Below, piece after piece: positions 56,037 through 63,675 of a stretch of 64,000 nucleotides of DNA (within the stretch, counting starts at the first letter, position 1; the number at the start of each line of letters is the position of its first letter). A program made the translations under genes and the position numbers. The DNA is from UBA11872 sp965207185 (GTDB lineage Bacteria > Chloroflexota > UBA11872), in NCBI GenBank assembly GCA_965207185.1, contig OZ242271.1, forward strand, positions 186,001 to 250,000. Direction: 5' to 3'. The notes beneath the pieces are model-generated. The model did no database searches. It was not told the DNA's origin and saw only the letters and a list, made by a program, of their open reading frames with translations.

Positions 56037-56429
56037 CTACCTGGTGACCCGCCGCCTGCCCCGCACCCTTACCACCACCTGCCCGCCCCGCACCTCCACC
56101 GGAAACGTCCGCGCCCGCACTCTCTCGTCGTACAGCGCCTCGCCGGTCGTTATGTCAAATTCCCAGTTGTGAAACGGGCACCGCAGAATCTCGCCCTCCC
56201 GCTCGAACTCCCAGTACCCCACCTGGTCCGACACCGGATGCGGCCGTATCCGCCCCCGGCACAACGGCCCACCCCGATGCGGACAGTGATTCAGCAACGC
56301 GTACAACTCCCCGCCCACGTTGAAAACCGTCACCCCATACCCCAGCGCCCCCCTCACCTCACACCGCTCCCCCGCCGGCAATTCAGCCAACGAGCAAACA
56401 ACCACCTCGTCGGCGGCGGATGTGGTCAT
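56037..56429 (-). CDS. Small Rieske [2Fe-2S] ferredoxin-like protein
   Basis: This 130-residue protein is almost all Rieske domain, with ligands C49-x-H51 (LLNHCPHRGGPLCRG) and C84-x2-H87 (RCPFHNWEFDITTG). It is likely a stand-alone electron carrier of the nitrite-reductase-small-subunit or oxygenase-ferredoxin type. The ATG at 56429 starts the domain; the longer frame adds unrelated residues. The C-terminus is very basic (VVVRVRGRRRVTR). Confidence 0.85.
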   Translation of the reverse strand: MTTSAADEVVVCSLAELPAGERCEVRGALGYGVTVFNVGGELYALLNHCPHRGGPLCRGRIRPHPVSDQVGYWEFEREGEILRCPFHNWEFDITTGEALYDERVRARTFPVEVRGGQVVVRVRGRRRVTR

Positions 56430-56577
56430 GCGGCACGACCCCACCGGGTATGCCCCGCTTCCCCTCTCACTCCAGAGACTTCTGCAAACCACCCCTCGAC
56501 CCCGGAACCGCGACCGCTCTTCCTCCCTCTCCCTCTGGGGACCTCTGCATAACCCTCGCCCTCCCGGGCGCGGTCTC

Positions 56578-56622
56578 TTGCCTCGCCTAGGGGAGAGGCC
56601 AGCGCCGTCTTCGCTGGCAGGT
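56578..56622 (+). repeat. Dispersed repeat, partial unit
   Basis: CCTCGCCTAGGGGAGAGGCC followed by AGCGCCGTCTTCGCTGGC is a diverged relative of units 1-4, with the same GGGGAGAGG core and a small stem-loop. Confidence 0.5.
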
Positions 56623-56654
56623 GCACGGTGACACTACCTTGGAGGAGACGCCGT

Positions 56655-56746
56655 TCTTTGCCCTCTCCTGGGGGAGAGGCAGATTCGGGCGTCTTCGGCC
56701 GAAATCGGTGAGGGGTCTTCCGGGCAACCACCAGTCGGGTTATGCC
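56655..56746 (+). repeat. Dispersed repeat, unit 4
   Basis: The order is CTTTGCCCTCTCCTGGGGGA, GAGGCAG, ATTCGGGCGTCTTCGGCCGA, AATCGGTGAGGGGTCTTCC and GGCAACCACC..TCGGGTTA. It matches unit 2 over its first part and unit 3 over its tail, though it lies 7.4 kb away. With the partial unit it fills the otherwise gene-free 56430-56828. Confidence 0.75.
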
Positions 56747-56828
56747 AAAGCCTCCTCGGAGAGAGGGTCGGGATGAGGGTCTTCCCCCGCCACTCCTCGC
56801 AGGAAACGAAGGCATGTGGGAAGAACAG

Positions 56829-57935
56829 CTACAGCCGAAACGCCGCGCGCGCCGTCTCCCCAAAGATGTTGTCACGCATCTCCGCCGGAAAGTCAGGCGC
56901 CACCGACGTCGGCGAGTCCCAGTCCCAGTGCGGGAAATCGCTCGCGTACACCAGCGTCTCGTCCGCCCGCGCCTGCTCCAGGAACCAGTGCAGGTCTTCG
57001 CGCGACCCCGGCTGCTCCATCGGCTGCGTGCCGACTCGGATGTGGTCGCGGAAGTACTCGCTCGGCAGCCGCTTCACCCACGGCGTGTAGTCCCGCACCG
57101 CCTTCCAGTCAGCGTCAAAGTGGTTCAGCAGACCCGGAATCCACCACGTATCCACTTCCACGAACACCCACGTCAGCGTCGGGAACTTCTCGAACACCCC
57201 CTCGCAGATCAGGCTGGCCGTATGCGCCTGCGCGATCTGCGGACGCGCCATCCGCATCTCCAGGTAATACGTCGGGTATCCGGCCGCCGTCGGCGGATTC
57301 GTCTGGCCTCGCCCCTCGCCCCCGAAATGCGTCACGATCGTCAGCCCGTACCGCTCCGCCGCCTCATATATCGGGTGATAGATCCGGTTCCCGTACGGAT
57401 GCCGCCCGCCCGCCGGCAGCATCACCCCCACCACCGCCGGGTGGTCCCCCAGCCGCTCGATCTCCTCCACCGCCAGCACCGGGTCGTTCGGACCCACCGC
57501 CAGCGTCGCGCGGAACCGCGGATCCTTCGCCACCCAGTGTTCCATCGTCCAGTCGTTATGCGCCCGGCAGATCGCCGCCGCGTAGTCCAGGTTCGTCATC
57601 CCCACGGTCGGGTAGACCATCTGCCCGGTCAGAATCGCAACGTCGAACCCGTACGGATCCAGGTGCTCCCGCACCGTGAACTCCGCAAAGTCCGTGTGCT
57701 CGTCCACGTCGTGGTCGGTCCGGTAGCCGTGCGAGTTCGGCATGTTCGTCCAGCCGCCGTTCGGAAACATGGACCCAAAGTCCTTGATTTCCTGCACGTA
57801 CTGCCGCGGCAGATAGGGAAAGATCTCATCGATCTTGTGCCACAGGTGGTGGCAATCGCAGTCCACCAGGTACGGCGCGACTTTGCGAACGGTGGGTGCC
57901 CGCTCGGCGGGTCGGGTCAGGGAGTCAACGGCCGG
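56829..57935 (-). CDS. Amidohydrolase family protein (amidohydrolase_2/ACMSD-like)
   Basis: This 368-residue protein has the metal-dependent hydrolase fold. The first metal ligands are near DCDCHHLWHKI (the usual DxH appears as DCHH), YGLTIVTHFGGEG supplies a later His, and LVYASDFPHWDWD the catalytic Asp. This pattern is closest to amidohydrolase_2/ACMSD-type decarboxylases or hydrolases. The substrate is unknown. It ends 24 bp before the membrane-protein gene's stop region and is probably in the same operon. Confidence 0.85.
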   Translation of the reverse strand, partial: PAVDSLTRPAERAPTVRKVAPYLVDCDCHHLWHKIDEIFPYLPRQYVQEIKDFGSMFPNGGWTNMPNSHGYRTDHDVDEHTDFAEFTVREHLDPYGFDVAILTGQMVYPTVGMTNLDYAAAICRAHNDWTMEHWVAKDPRFRATLAVGPNDPVLAVEEIERLGDHPAVVGVMLPAGGRHPYGNRIYHPIYEAAERYGLTIVTHFGGEGRGQTNPPTAAGYPTYYLEMRMARPQIAQAHTASLICEGVFEKFPTLTWVFVEVDTWWIPGLLNHFDADWKAVRDYTPWVKRLPSEYFRDHIRVGTQPMEQPGSREDLHWFLEQARADETLVYASDFPHWDWDSPTSVAPDFPAEMRDNIFGETARAAFRL

Positions 57936-57959
57936 CATCACTCGACTCCAGCGCAATCC

Positions 57960-59381
57960 TCAGCGCAATCGCGATGGTATCCCACCCACCCGCGGCCCGC
58001 CCCATATAACGGACATGAGCAAGACCGGGATGAGCGTAAGCAGGATCAAACTCACCGTCAGGTCCGCAAACAGCACGGGCCAGCGCCAGTCGGACGTCAC
58101 GAAGCCCCGGATCGTCTGCAGCTTGCTGCGGGTCGGCTCGGACGCGCCATGCGCCACCAGGGTCAGCTTCTGATCCGGCCACGCCGGCTCGCCGTTAATC
58201 CAAAGACCGCCAGCCACATGCTGGAATGTCTTGCTGCCGCCAACCAACAAGCGGGCGCCCGGCTCCAAATCGGCCTGCACCAACACCGTCAGCAGCTCGC
58301 CCTCAGGCTGCGTCAGCGGCGGGAAGCTCACCCTCTGCCACCTCGAGAACTCCTCGGCAGGCACATCCGTACGTCCCTCGCGCAGGATCGGGCCTCCCTC
58401 GTCCACCCCTCCGCTCACAATGCGCCACACGGCGGCGCCCGAACGCCCTTGTGGATCACGGGTACCCAGGCGGAAGTCGAGACGGGCGATCGGCGCGGCG
58501 GGCATTAGCACTTCCTGAGCGACGGCCTCCGAGTCGCCCAGGTTGATATCAAAGGTGCCGACGTGGGTGTACCCGCGGGTATCGACAACCGGCGCCTGGA
58601 ACACGAACACCATCACCCAGCCGCCGAGCACGGCAACAGCCAGGGCCGCTCCGCCCGCCATCCGCAGCACAAGCCTGCGGTGCAACCCACCGGTCCATCC
58701 CGGGCTTGGCTCTCCAACCCCCAGAGCGCACGCCGCGCTCAGGCTGATCAGCAGAGCGCCACCGAACTCCAGCGTCTCCTCAACCATGCTCGCCAACACA
58801 TCGACCCTGTGTTGGAAAAGAAACTCATACGCCACGTCACGCGCGGCGGCGAGCAGCCAGACGACAACCCCGAAGGCAAACAGCACCCGAACCCCTGGGT
58901 TGCGCAATCCTCGGCGAACAAAAGCGACCAACAGCAGCCCCAAGGCCACAAGCAGCAAACTGAGAAGGACTAGCCAGACAGAGCCTGCGTTCGTCTCGAA
59001 CAGCAGGTGCTTAAGCGCGCCGAACACTGCGTCGTGGTAATCCAGCAATTCGTCCAGGGCTGCCAGAGCCGCCGCGCCGGCCAGCGCGCCCCAGACTCCA
59101 ACCACCACCCAACCAGCCATCGCGCGATGTCCAACAACCGCATTGGCGCTTGCCAGCAGTCCCACGGTCAGGAAGGAGACGGCCGATACGACATTCGCAA
59201 CACTGCCTTCCTGCTCTGGGTTCAGATGCCACGGGATCGATGCTGGGGCTAGCCACTCGGGAAACACCAGGCTCGCCAGCCGCGGAACGACGAATCCACC
59301 CCACCAGAACACCACCGCTCCAACCAGGAGCAATCGACCGGCGCCCGCCAGAACCCACCGGGTTCGAATACCGTCTCCCAT
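57960..59381 (-). CDS. Multi-pass membrane protein with extracytoplasmic domain
   Basis: This 473-residue protein has six or seven N-terminal membrane helices (residues ~12-250). A roughly 170-residue soluble beta-like domain follows (PVVDTRGYTHVGTFDINLGD, then LDFRLGTRDPQGRSG), and a final helix (WPVLFADLTVSLILLTLIPV). No family is recognised. The soluble part looks like a carbohydrate- or ligand-binding beta-sandwich. It lies 13 bp downstream of the response-regulator gene and may be its output or a sensor partner. Confidence 0.65.
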   Translation of the reverse strand: MGDGIRTRWVLAGAGRLLLVGAVVFWWGGFVVPRLASLVFPEWLAPASIPWHLNPEQEGSVANVVSAVSFLTVGLLASANAVVGHRAMAGWVVVGVWGALAGAAALAALDELLDYHDAVFGALKHLLFETNAGSVWLVLLSLLLVALGLLLVAFVRRGLRNPGVRVLFAFGVVVWLLAAARDVAYEFLFQHRVDVLASMVEETLEFGGALLISLSAACALGVGEPSPGWTGGLHRRLVLRMAGGAALAVAVLGGWVMVFVFQAPVVDTRGYTHVGTFDINLGDSEAVAQEVLMPAAPIARLDFRLGTRDPQGRSGAAVWRIVSGGVDEGGPILREGRTDVPAEEFSRWQRVSFPPLTQPEGELLTVLVQADLEPGARLLVGGSKTFQHVAGGLWINGEPAWPDQKLTLVAHGASEPTRSKLQTIRGFVTSDWRWPVLFADLTVSLILLTLIPVLLMSVIWGGPRVGGIPSRLR

Positions 59382-59394
59382 CCCAGCGTTGTGC

Positions 59395-60099
59395 TCAGCC
59401 GTGCCGTCGAAGCATGTACCCGATTCCAGGCTTGGTCACCAGATGTCGCGGGCTGTCGGGATCGCGCTCGATCTTCTCCCGCACCCGCCCCACGTACACC
59501 CGTGCCAGGTGACGGTCCCCCGCGTACTCCGGCCCCCAGACCTCCTCCACCAGCTGAGCCGGCCTGAACACCCGGTCCCGGTTCCGCGCCAGGAACCGCA
59601 GCAGCCGAAACTCCGAGGCACTCAACTCCACCGGCCGCCCTGCCACCTGCACCGTTGCCCCGGCAAAGTCGACGGAAAGCCCGTCCGACTCGAACGGCGG
59701 CGGCGCCCCAACCTCCGCCCCTGGCGCCCGCCACAACACCGCCCGCAGCCGCGCCAACAATTCATCCTCGTCAAACGGCTTCGGCAGATAGTCGTCAATC
59801 CCCGCCTCCAGGGCGCCGGCCATGCCCGCCTCGTCCTCCTGCGCGCTCATCGCGACCACAGGCGCATCACTCATCTCGCGCAACTGCCCGAACACGGACA
59901 GCGCCTCCACGTCGGGCAATCCCAGGTCTAGCAGCACCACATCCGACCTATTTGTGACGGCCTCGTCCAGACCTCGCGCGCCAGTCCCGGCAAACACCGC
60001 CCGGAACTCGCCCACCGCCAGGTCCGCGCGCAGCTGCCGCACATACCGCAGGTCGTCCTCGATCACCAGCGCCAGCGGACGCCCTCGGCTGCCCGTCAT
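59395..60099 (-). CDS. OmpR/PhoB-family response regulator
   Basis: This 234-residue protein has a receiver domain (LVIEDDLRYVRQLRADL, phosphoacceptor Asp in DVVLLDLGLPDVEAL, switch Lys in DDYLPKPFDEDE). The winged-helix DNA-binding domain is ELSASEFRLLRFLARNRDRV, then HLARVYVGRVREKIERDP, then LVTKPGIGYMLRRHG. No histidine kinase is adjacent, so it is an orphan regulator whose signal must come from elsewhere. It probably heads the three-gene unit running to 56829. Confidence 0.92.
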   Translation of the reverse strand: MTGSRGRPLALVIEDDLRYVRQLRADLAVGEFRAVFAGTGARGLDEAVTNRSDVVLLDLGLPDVEALSVFGQLREMSDAPVVAMSAQEDEAGMAGALEAGIDDYLPKPFDEDELLARLRAVLWRAPGAEVGAPPPFESDGLSVDFAGATVQVAGRPVELSASEFRLLRFLARNRDRVFRPAQLVEEVWGPEYAGDRHLARVYVGRVREKIERDPDSPRHLVTKPGIGYMLRRHG

Positions 60100-60255
60100 T
60101 CAGCCTGCTTTCGTGTGCGCTCGGCCCGTCGATCCATGACAGCGCATGGTGCGCCACCCCGCCACCGTCCGTACACCCGGGTGGTCACCCGCTCGCCAAA
60201 GTACGAACCCGAAGCATAGGATTATGTCCACTAAGTCCTGGAGGAGCCCACGGCC

Positions 60256-60888
60256 ATGGCCAGCAACCAGTCCGACTATCCCGTCCAATTCTCCGTCGAC
60301 TACCCGGACCGTCCGCTCAACCGCCTCACCACCCTTTTTCGGCTCATCATGGTCATCCCCATCCTCATCGTCGCCAGCCTCATCCCTGGCTTCGTCAACA
60401 GCGGCCAGGCCAGCGGCTCGGAGCAGGCGGCAATCTCCATCCCACTCGTCTGGCTTCCCCTCGTCCTGATTCTGGTCTTCCGACACAAATACCCGCGCTG
60501 GTGGTTCGACTGGAACCTGGAACTCAGCCGCTTCGTCTACCGCATCGAGGTCTACGTCCTCGCCCTGCGCGACGAATACCCCTCCACCGACGACCACCAG
60601 GCCGTCCATCTGGACATCGCCTACCCCGACGCCCAGGCCGACCTCAACCGCTGGCTCCCCCTCGTCAAGTGGTTCCTGGCCATCCCCCACTACATCGTGC
60701 TGGCCATCCTCGCCATCCTGGCCTTCGTCGCCGCTGTGCTCGGCTGGATCATGGTCGTCATCACCGCCCAGTACCCCCGCGCCCTCTTCGACTTCATCGT
60801 CGGCGTCATCCGCTACGGCGCCCGCGTCCAGGCCTACGCCTTCATGCTCACCACCGACCGCTACCCGCCCTTCCGCCTCGACCCGTAG
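60256..60888 (+). CDS. DUF4389 membrane protein
   Basis: This 210-residue protein has the family pattern: YPVQFSVDYPDRPLNRLTTL, a membrane helix (LIMVIPILIVASLIPGFV), RHKYPRWWFDWNLELSRF, and two further helices (WFLAIPHYIVLAILAILAFV). The function is unknown. ATG is preceded by CTGGAGGAG at eight bases. Confidence 0.85.
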   Translation: MASNQSDYPVQFSVDYPDRPLNRLTTLFRLIMVIPILIVASLIPGFVNSGQASGSEQAAISIPLVWLPLVLILVFRHKYPRWWFDWNLELSRFVYRIEVYVLALRDEYPSTDDHQAVHLDIAYPDAQADLNRWLPLVKWFLAIPHYIVLAILAILAFVAAVLGWIMVVITAQYPRALFDFIVGVIRYGARVQAYAFMLTTDRYPPFRLDP

Positions 60889-61000
60889 CTGTACTGACCA
60901 CCGAGGTGTGAGACGCGGCTGACGGATGGACGGCCACCGAGGGAACCATGCGGTCGGCGACAGACGGGGCGCCCGTTAGCCCAGGCGCTGCAATCGCTTC

Positions 61001-61207
61001 CTAGACGTCAACCAGGCTGGTGGAAACCTGTGGCTCAGGTATCAAATCGCCGCTTTCACGCAGCAGTTCAAGGTGCTCCGCTACCGCCTCGCGAATCAAG
61101 GCTTCGGTCTCCGCGCGCGTATCTCCGGCAGCCACACACCCGGGCAGGTCCGGGATGTACGCCGAGTACCCATTGCCCGTCCTCTCAATCACGGCCGCGT
61201 ATTTCAC
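61001..61207 (-). CDS. hicB: HicB-type antitoxin
   Basis: This 68-residue HicB has the partial RNase-H-like fold: VIERTGNGYSAYIPDLPGCV and EALIREAVAEHLELLRESGD. It is the short form without a C-terminal HTH. The GTG start overlaps the end of the HicA frame as GTGA, the normal coupled arrangement. Its toxin partner upstream is frameshifted. Confidence 0.85.
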   Translation of the reverse strand: MKYAAVIERTGNGYSAYIPDLPGCVAAGDTRAETEALIREAVAEHLELLRESGDLIPEPQVSTSLVDV

Positions 61208-61406
61208 CTTGGCTGTCCTCGGTCCGGATCAGCCTGCTTCAGAATGCTATGCCACGTTCCAGGCGCGAGATCCTTGCCCACCTACCAGCGACCGTGACCG
61301 TCCCAGGCTTGTCCGGGTGCCTGTAATGCCGGTGGCTTCCGCGTATCCGCACCAGCCGCCAACCATCGCGTTCGATCAAACGAATCGCCTCCCTGACCTT
61401 CGGCAT
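61204..61406 (-). pseudogene. hicA: HicA toxin, frameshifted
   Basis: From ATG 61406 the frame reads KVREAIRLIERDGWRLVRIR then GSHRHYRHPDKPGTVTVAG, the HicA dsRBD-like toxin with its catalytic His in GSHRHY. It then runs out of frame. One base on, the expected C-terminus VGKDLAPGTWHSILKQADPD continues and its TGA overlaps the hicB start. The interval of 203 bp is one base short of a codon multiple. So the toxin has lost one base around 61275, unless the sequence is in error. Confidence 0.8.
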
Positions 61407-61565
61407 CCCCTCGTCGCATCCATCCGCCCCGGTTGCCCTGCCGAGTCAAGAGTATCCCCGTTGGCGGGAACCGGCAGATGCCGGCGGGCTGAGCGAACGG
61501 TGAGGCCAGCGCTGACGGGCGTATCCTGAACGGGCGCGATCAATAAGGCGCTCAAATGCCCACAA

Positions 61566-61826
61566 GTGCTCCAACAGACGGCGACGGTACTGCCGGGCGG
61601 CAGGCTGGAAATTGTCCGCCCCGAGTTGCACGAGGGGCAGACCGTGGACGTTGTGGTGCGCCACTCCCCGCCTTCGGCGGGCCGGTCCGCCGTCGACATC
61701 CTGACCGAAGCGCCAGGACAGCGTCTATTCGAGACCGGGAACGACGTTGACGACTACATCAAGGAAGAACGGACGCCGTGGAGCCGCCGACGCTTCTGGC
61801 TCCCGGGCCAGTCCGTCTTGGGGTGA
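61566..61826 (+). CDS. Orphan antitoxin-like protein (VapB-type context)
   Basis: This 86-residue protein with LPGGRLEIVRPELHEGQTVD and a C-terminal ETGNDVDDYIKEERTPW resembles small antitoxins that normally precede a PIN-domain toxin. No PIN gene follows: the next frame shows no DTNV-like motif. The partner appears lost. It starts at GTG. Confidence 0.65.
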   Translation: MLQQTATVLPGGRLEIVRPELHEGQTVDVVVRHSPPSAGRSAVDILTEAPGQRLFETGNDVDDYIKEERTPWSRRRFWLPGQSVLG

Positions 61827-61914
61827 GCGGGTGCGTCGACGGCGTAGAAAGTAAAGCATCGAGCCCTGGCGCAATCGACTACCGGACAGGGTGCCGCGTG
61901 GCGCTGGAGAGATT

Positions 61915-62223
61915 GTGAATACCCTGGCTCAAATTCAAGGACAACTGCGTGCCGGCGAATTCGATTACTCCCAACATGCCTTCCGACGCGCCGTGCAGCG
62001 GAACATTAGCGAGCAAGAGATTCGCGAGGCGGGTGCAAGAGCTGTCATTGTCGAGGATTACCCGGAAGATAAGTATGGCCCAACATGGCTGGTACTGGGA
62101 TTCACTCCCTCGGGACGCCCGCTCCATCTCTAAGTCTCAATTGCCGACGCACCGCAAATCAGAATCGTAACCCTCTATGAGCCGAGCGAAGATGCGTGGG
62201 ATGATCACGCAAGGAGGAAGTAA
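61915..62223 (+). pseudogene. DUF4258 protein interrupted by an ochre codon
   Basis: From GTG 61915 the frame reads NTLAQIQGQLRAGEFDYSQH then AFRRAVQRNISEQEIREAG and GPTWLVLGFTPSGRPLHL, typical of DUF4258. TAA at 62131-62133 cuts it, but the same frame continues as VSIADAPQIRIVTLYEPSED then AWDDHARRK to TAA 62221. That continuation is the family's normal C-terminus, where HLQV is expected, so CAA has become TAA. Its true end overlaps the ribosome-binding site of the following zinc-finger gene. Confidence 0.75.
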
Positions 62224-62225
62224 CG

Positions 62226-62456
62226 GTGGCCACTTGCATTGTCTGTAGTGCGGATCAGAGTCTGACGGAGTTGGTGGAGGAGGTCTTCAGGGTGGATGGC
62301 CGGTACGTGCTCGTTGGCGACGTGCCCGCTACGGTGTGCCAGCGCTGCGGAGAACGTTCCTTCAGCCGCGAAACGACGGACAAGGTCCGGCTACTGGTCC
62401 ACGGACAAGCCACTGCCGCCAGGTCCGTTCCCCTTCAGGTGTACGAATTCGTGTAG
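62226..62456 (+). CDS. YgiT-type zinc-finger protein (antitoxin-like)
   Basis: This 76-residue protein has CIVC near the N-terminus and CQRCGERSFS near residue 38, the YgiT/MqsA-type zinc finger. The HTH part of full MqsA is absent. DUF4258-YgiT pairs are a known putative toxin-antitoxin arrangement. It is intact while its partner is interrupted. It starts at GTG after AAGGAGG. Confidence 0.75.
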   Translation: MATCIVCSADQSLTELVEEVFRVDGRYVLVGDVPATVCQRCGERSFSRETTDKVRLLVHGQATAARSVPLQVYEFV

Positions 62457-62473
62457 CCGCGCGTGAGCGAGGC

Positions 62474-62692
62474 GTCAAGGGAAACCCTGCCCTCCTCGAC
62501 CAACCGCTGGCCGCCCCCTTCTGCACCAACCGCTGTCCCGGCGACTTGATCCTCCACGCCTACGACGCGGCGCAAGTCCTGCGCAACAACGGCGTTTCCC
62601 TCATCGGCGGATTCCACACGCCGGTCGAAGAGGACTGCCGTTAGAGGCTGCTGCGCGGGACTCAGTCGATCGTCGTGTGCCCGGCCCGCGAG
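62474..62692 (+). pseudogene. Relic of a SLOG/DprA-like Rossmann protein
   Basis: The frame reads ALLDQPLAAPFCTNRCPGDL then ILHAYDAAQVLRNNGVSLIG and GFHTPVEEDCR-stop-RLLR, then GTQSIVVCPAR. This is the N-terminal nucleotide-binding part of DprA-like proteins. It has no start, one in-frame TAG (62642), and stops matching at 62692, exactly where the minus-strand VapC relic begins. Confidence 0.7.
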
Positions 62693-62693
62693 C

Positions 62694-62780
62694 GTCCTCC
62701 CGGTCCATCCAACCCTGCACCACTGGATTCGGACGCGCACGCATCAGTTCAGAAAGGACGTTGGTGTCCAGGACGATCAC
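62694..62780 (-). pseudogene. VapC/FitB PIN-domain toxin, first 29 codons only
   Basis: From GTG 62780 the minus strand reads VIVLDTNVLSELMRARPNPV and VQGWMDRED, the start of a PIN-domain RNase including the first catalytic Asp and the DTNVLSE motif. After 29 codons the sequence switches to the opposite-strand DprA-like relic. The remaining ~110 codons are gone. It follows the FitA-like tail at 62793 by the usual short gap. Confidence 0.75.
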
Positions 62781-62792
62781 CAGTCGGTCGCC

Positions 62793-63053
62793 TCAGGCGA
62801 ACCGGGGCGGCTCGCGCATCGGCTCCCGCGGCGGAATCTCCAGGTCCACCCCGCCCAGCGGCCGAAACAGCTCATGGATCGCCGTTCCAAGCATTCGGAC
62901 GGGCCCTTTCGACCAACGTCTGCGTACGGCGTCGTCCGTCGCGACCGAGGCTTTGCTTCGCCTGGGCGGCGGCCGCGGTGGCGGCGGGTTCGGCTTCGGT
63001 CGCGGAGCCGTCCCACGGCGTGGCGCGGAGTCGTCGTGGCTCTCGCGCGTCAC
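62793..63053 (-). CDS. Chimeric ORF: Pro-rich N-terminus fused to FitA antitoxin tail
   Basis: This is an 86-residue frame. The last ~32 residues (GTAIHELFRPLGG, VDLEIPPREPMREPPRFA) are the C-terminal toxin-binding tail of FitA-like antitoxins, and the gene directly precedes the FitB/VapC relic. The ribbon-helix-helix domain that should come first is missing. Instead there is a basic Pro-rich stretch (RPKPNPPPPRPPPRRSK) which appears to belong to the upstream gene's operon. The start overlaps the preceding stop as ATGA. It is probably a deletion fusion and may not be functional. Confidence 0.55.
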   Translation of the reverse strand: MTRESHDDSAPRRGTAPRPKPNPPPPRPPPRRSKASVATDDAVRRRWSKGPVRMLGTAIHELFRPLGGVDLEIPPREPMREPPRFA

Positions 63054-63547
63054 GCAGCCGGCACGCTGTACTCCGCCCGTACGAGTTCAATAGCCCGGTC
63101 GTGACACGCGTTGTTCAGCTTGTCGTCAATGGCAACAGGCACTTCCGGCCCCGACATCGTTCGCACTTCCAGCAGGCGAGCCTTCGCCTCCGCGTCGGGG
63201 GCGTACTGGTGCCACCACAAGTACTTCCACTCGTCACTGATCGACCTGAAATGCTGTTTGGCGCCCTCGGCCTTCGCCGACTTCATAGATGGATCAAGGG
63301 TAATCAGGGCAAGCGCAAGCAACGAGGCAAGCATTGCCAGGACCGCGCTCACCCACGGAGGCAGGACGTCAGTAACAAAGCTTGAGCCCGCAAAGAACGA
63401 CGCGGCGGCAACCACTGAAATCAGCCACTGGTGCTGCCGCCGATATCGGTCGGACAACGCCGCGTAATACAGGTAATTGCGCTCAGCGTCGAGCCGCCCA
63501 TCCCACGCCACCTGCGCAATCCCCGCTTGGGAGATCGCCTCAGCCAC
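63050..63547 (-). CDS. Two-helix membrane protein, SLATT-like
   Basis: This 165-residue protein has an N-terminal helix (ERNYLYYAALSDRYRRQHQW) and a two-helix membrane hairpin (LISVVAAASFFAGSSF and AVLAMLASLLALALITLDPS). A C-terminal amphipathic region with FRSISDEWKYLWWHQYAP follows. This layout fits the SLATT family (two-TM effectors linked with SLOG or SMODS nucleotide-sensing proteins in predicted defence systems). The membership is by architecture only. Confidence 0.6.
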   Translation of the reverse strand: MAEAISQAGIAQVAWDGRLDAERNYLYYAALSDRYRRQHQWLISVVAAASFFAGSSFVTDVLPPWVSAVLAMLASLLALALITLDPSMKSAKAEGAKQHFRSISDEWKYLWWHQYAPDAEAKARLLEVRTMSGPEVPVAIDDKLNNACHDRAIELVRAEYSVPAA

Positions 63548-63675
63548 TCAAGCGCCACTCGCTTGCTAGGGATTGGTCATTCTAGCCAATGGCACAACGA
63601 CGCGAGATTCCAATCGGTCCCGTGAAGATGAATTCTGGTGCCAGCGGATGCGGATTGGATGTGTATCTGAAACAG

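Noticed and set aside
56430..56828. Small ORFs between the Rieske and amidohydrolase genes
   Set aside because: They are translations of the dispersed repeat units and lack codon-bias support.
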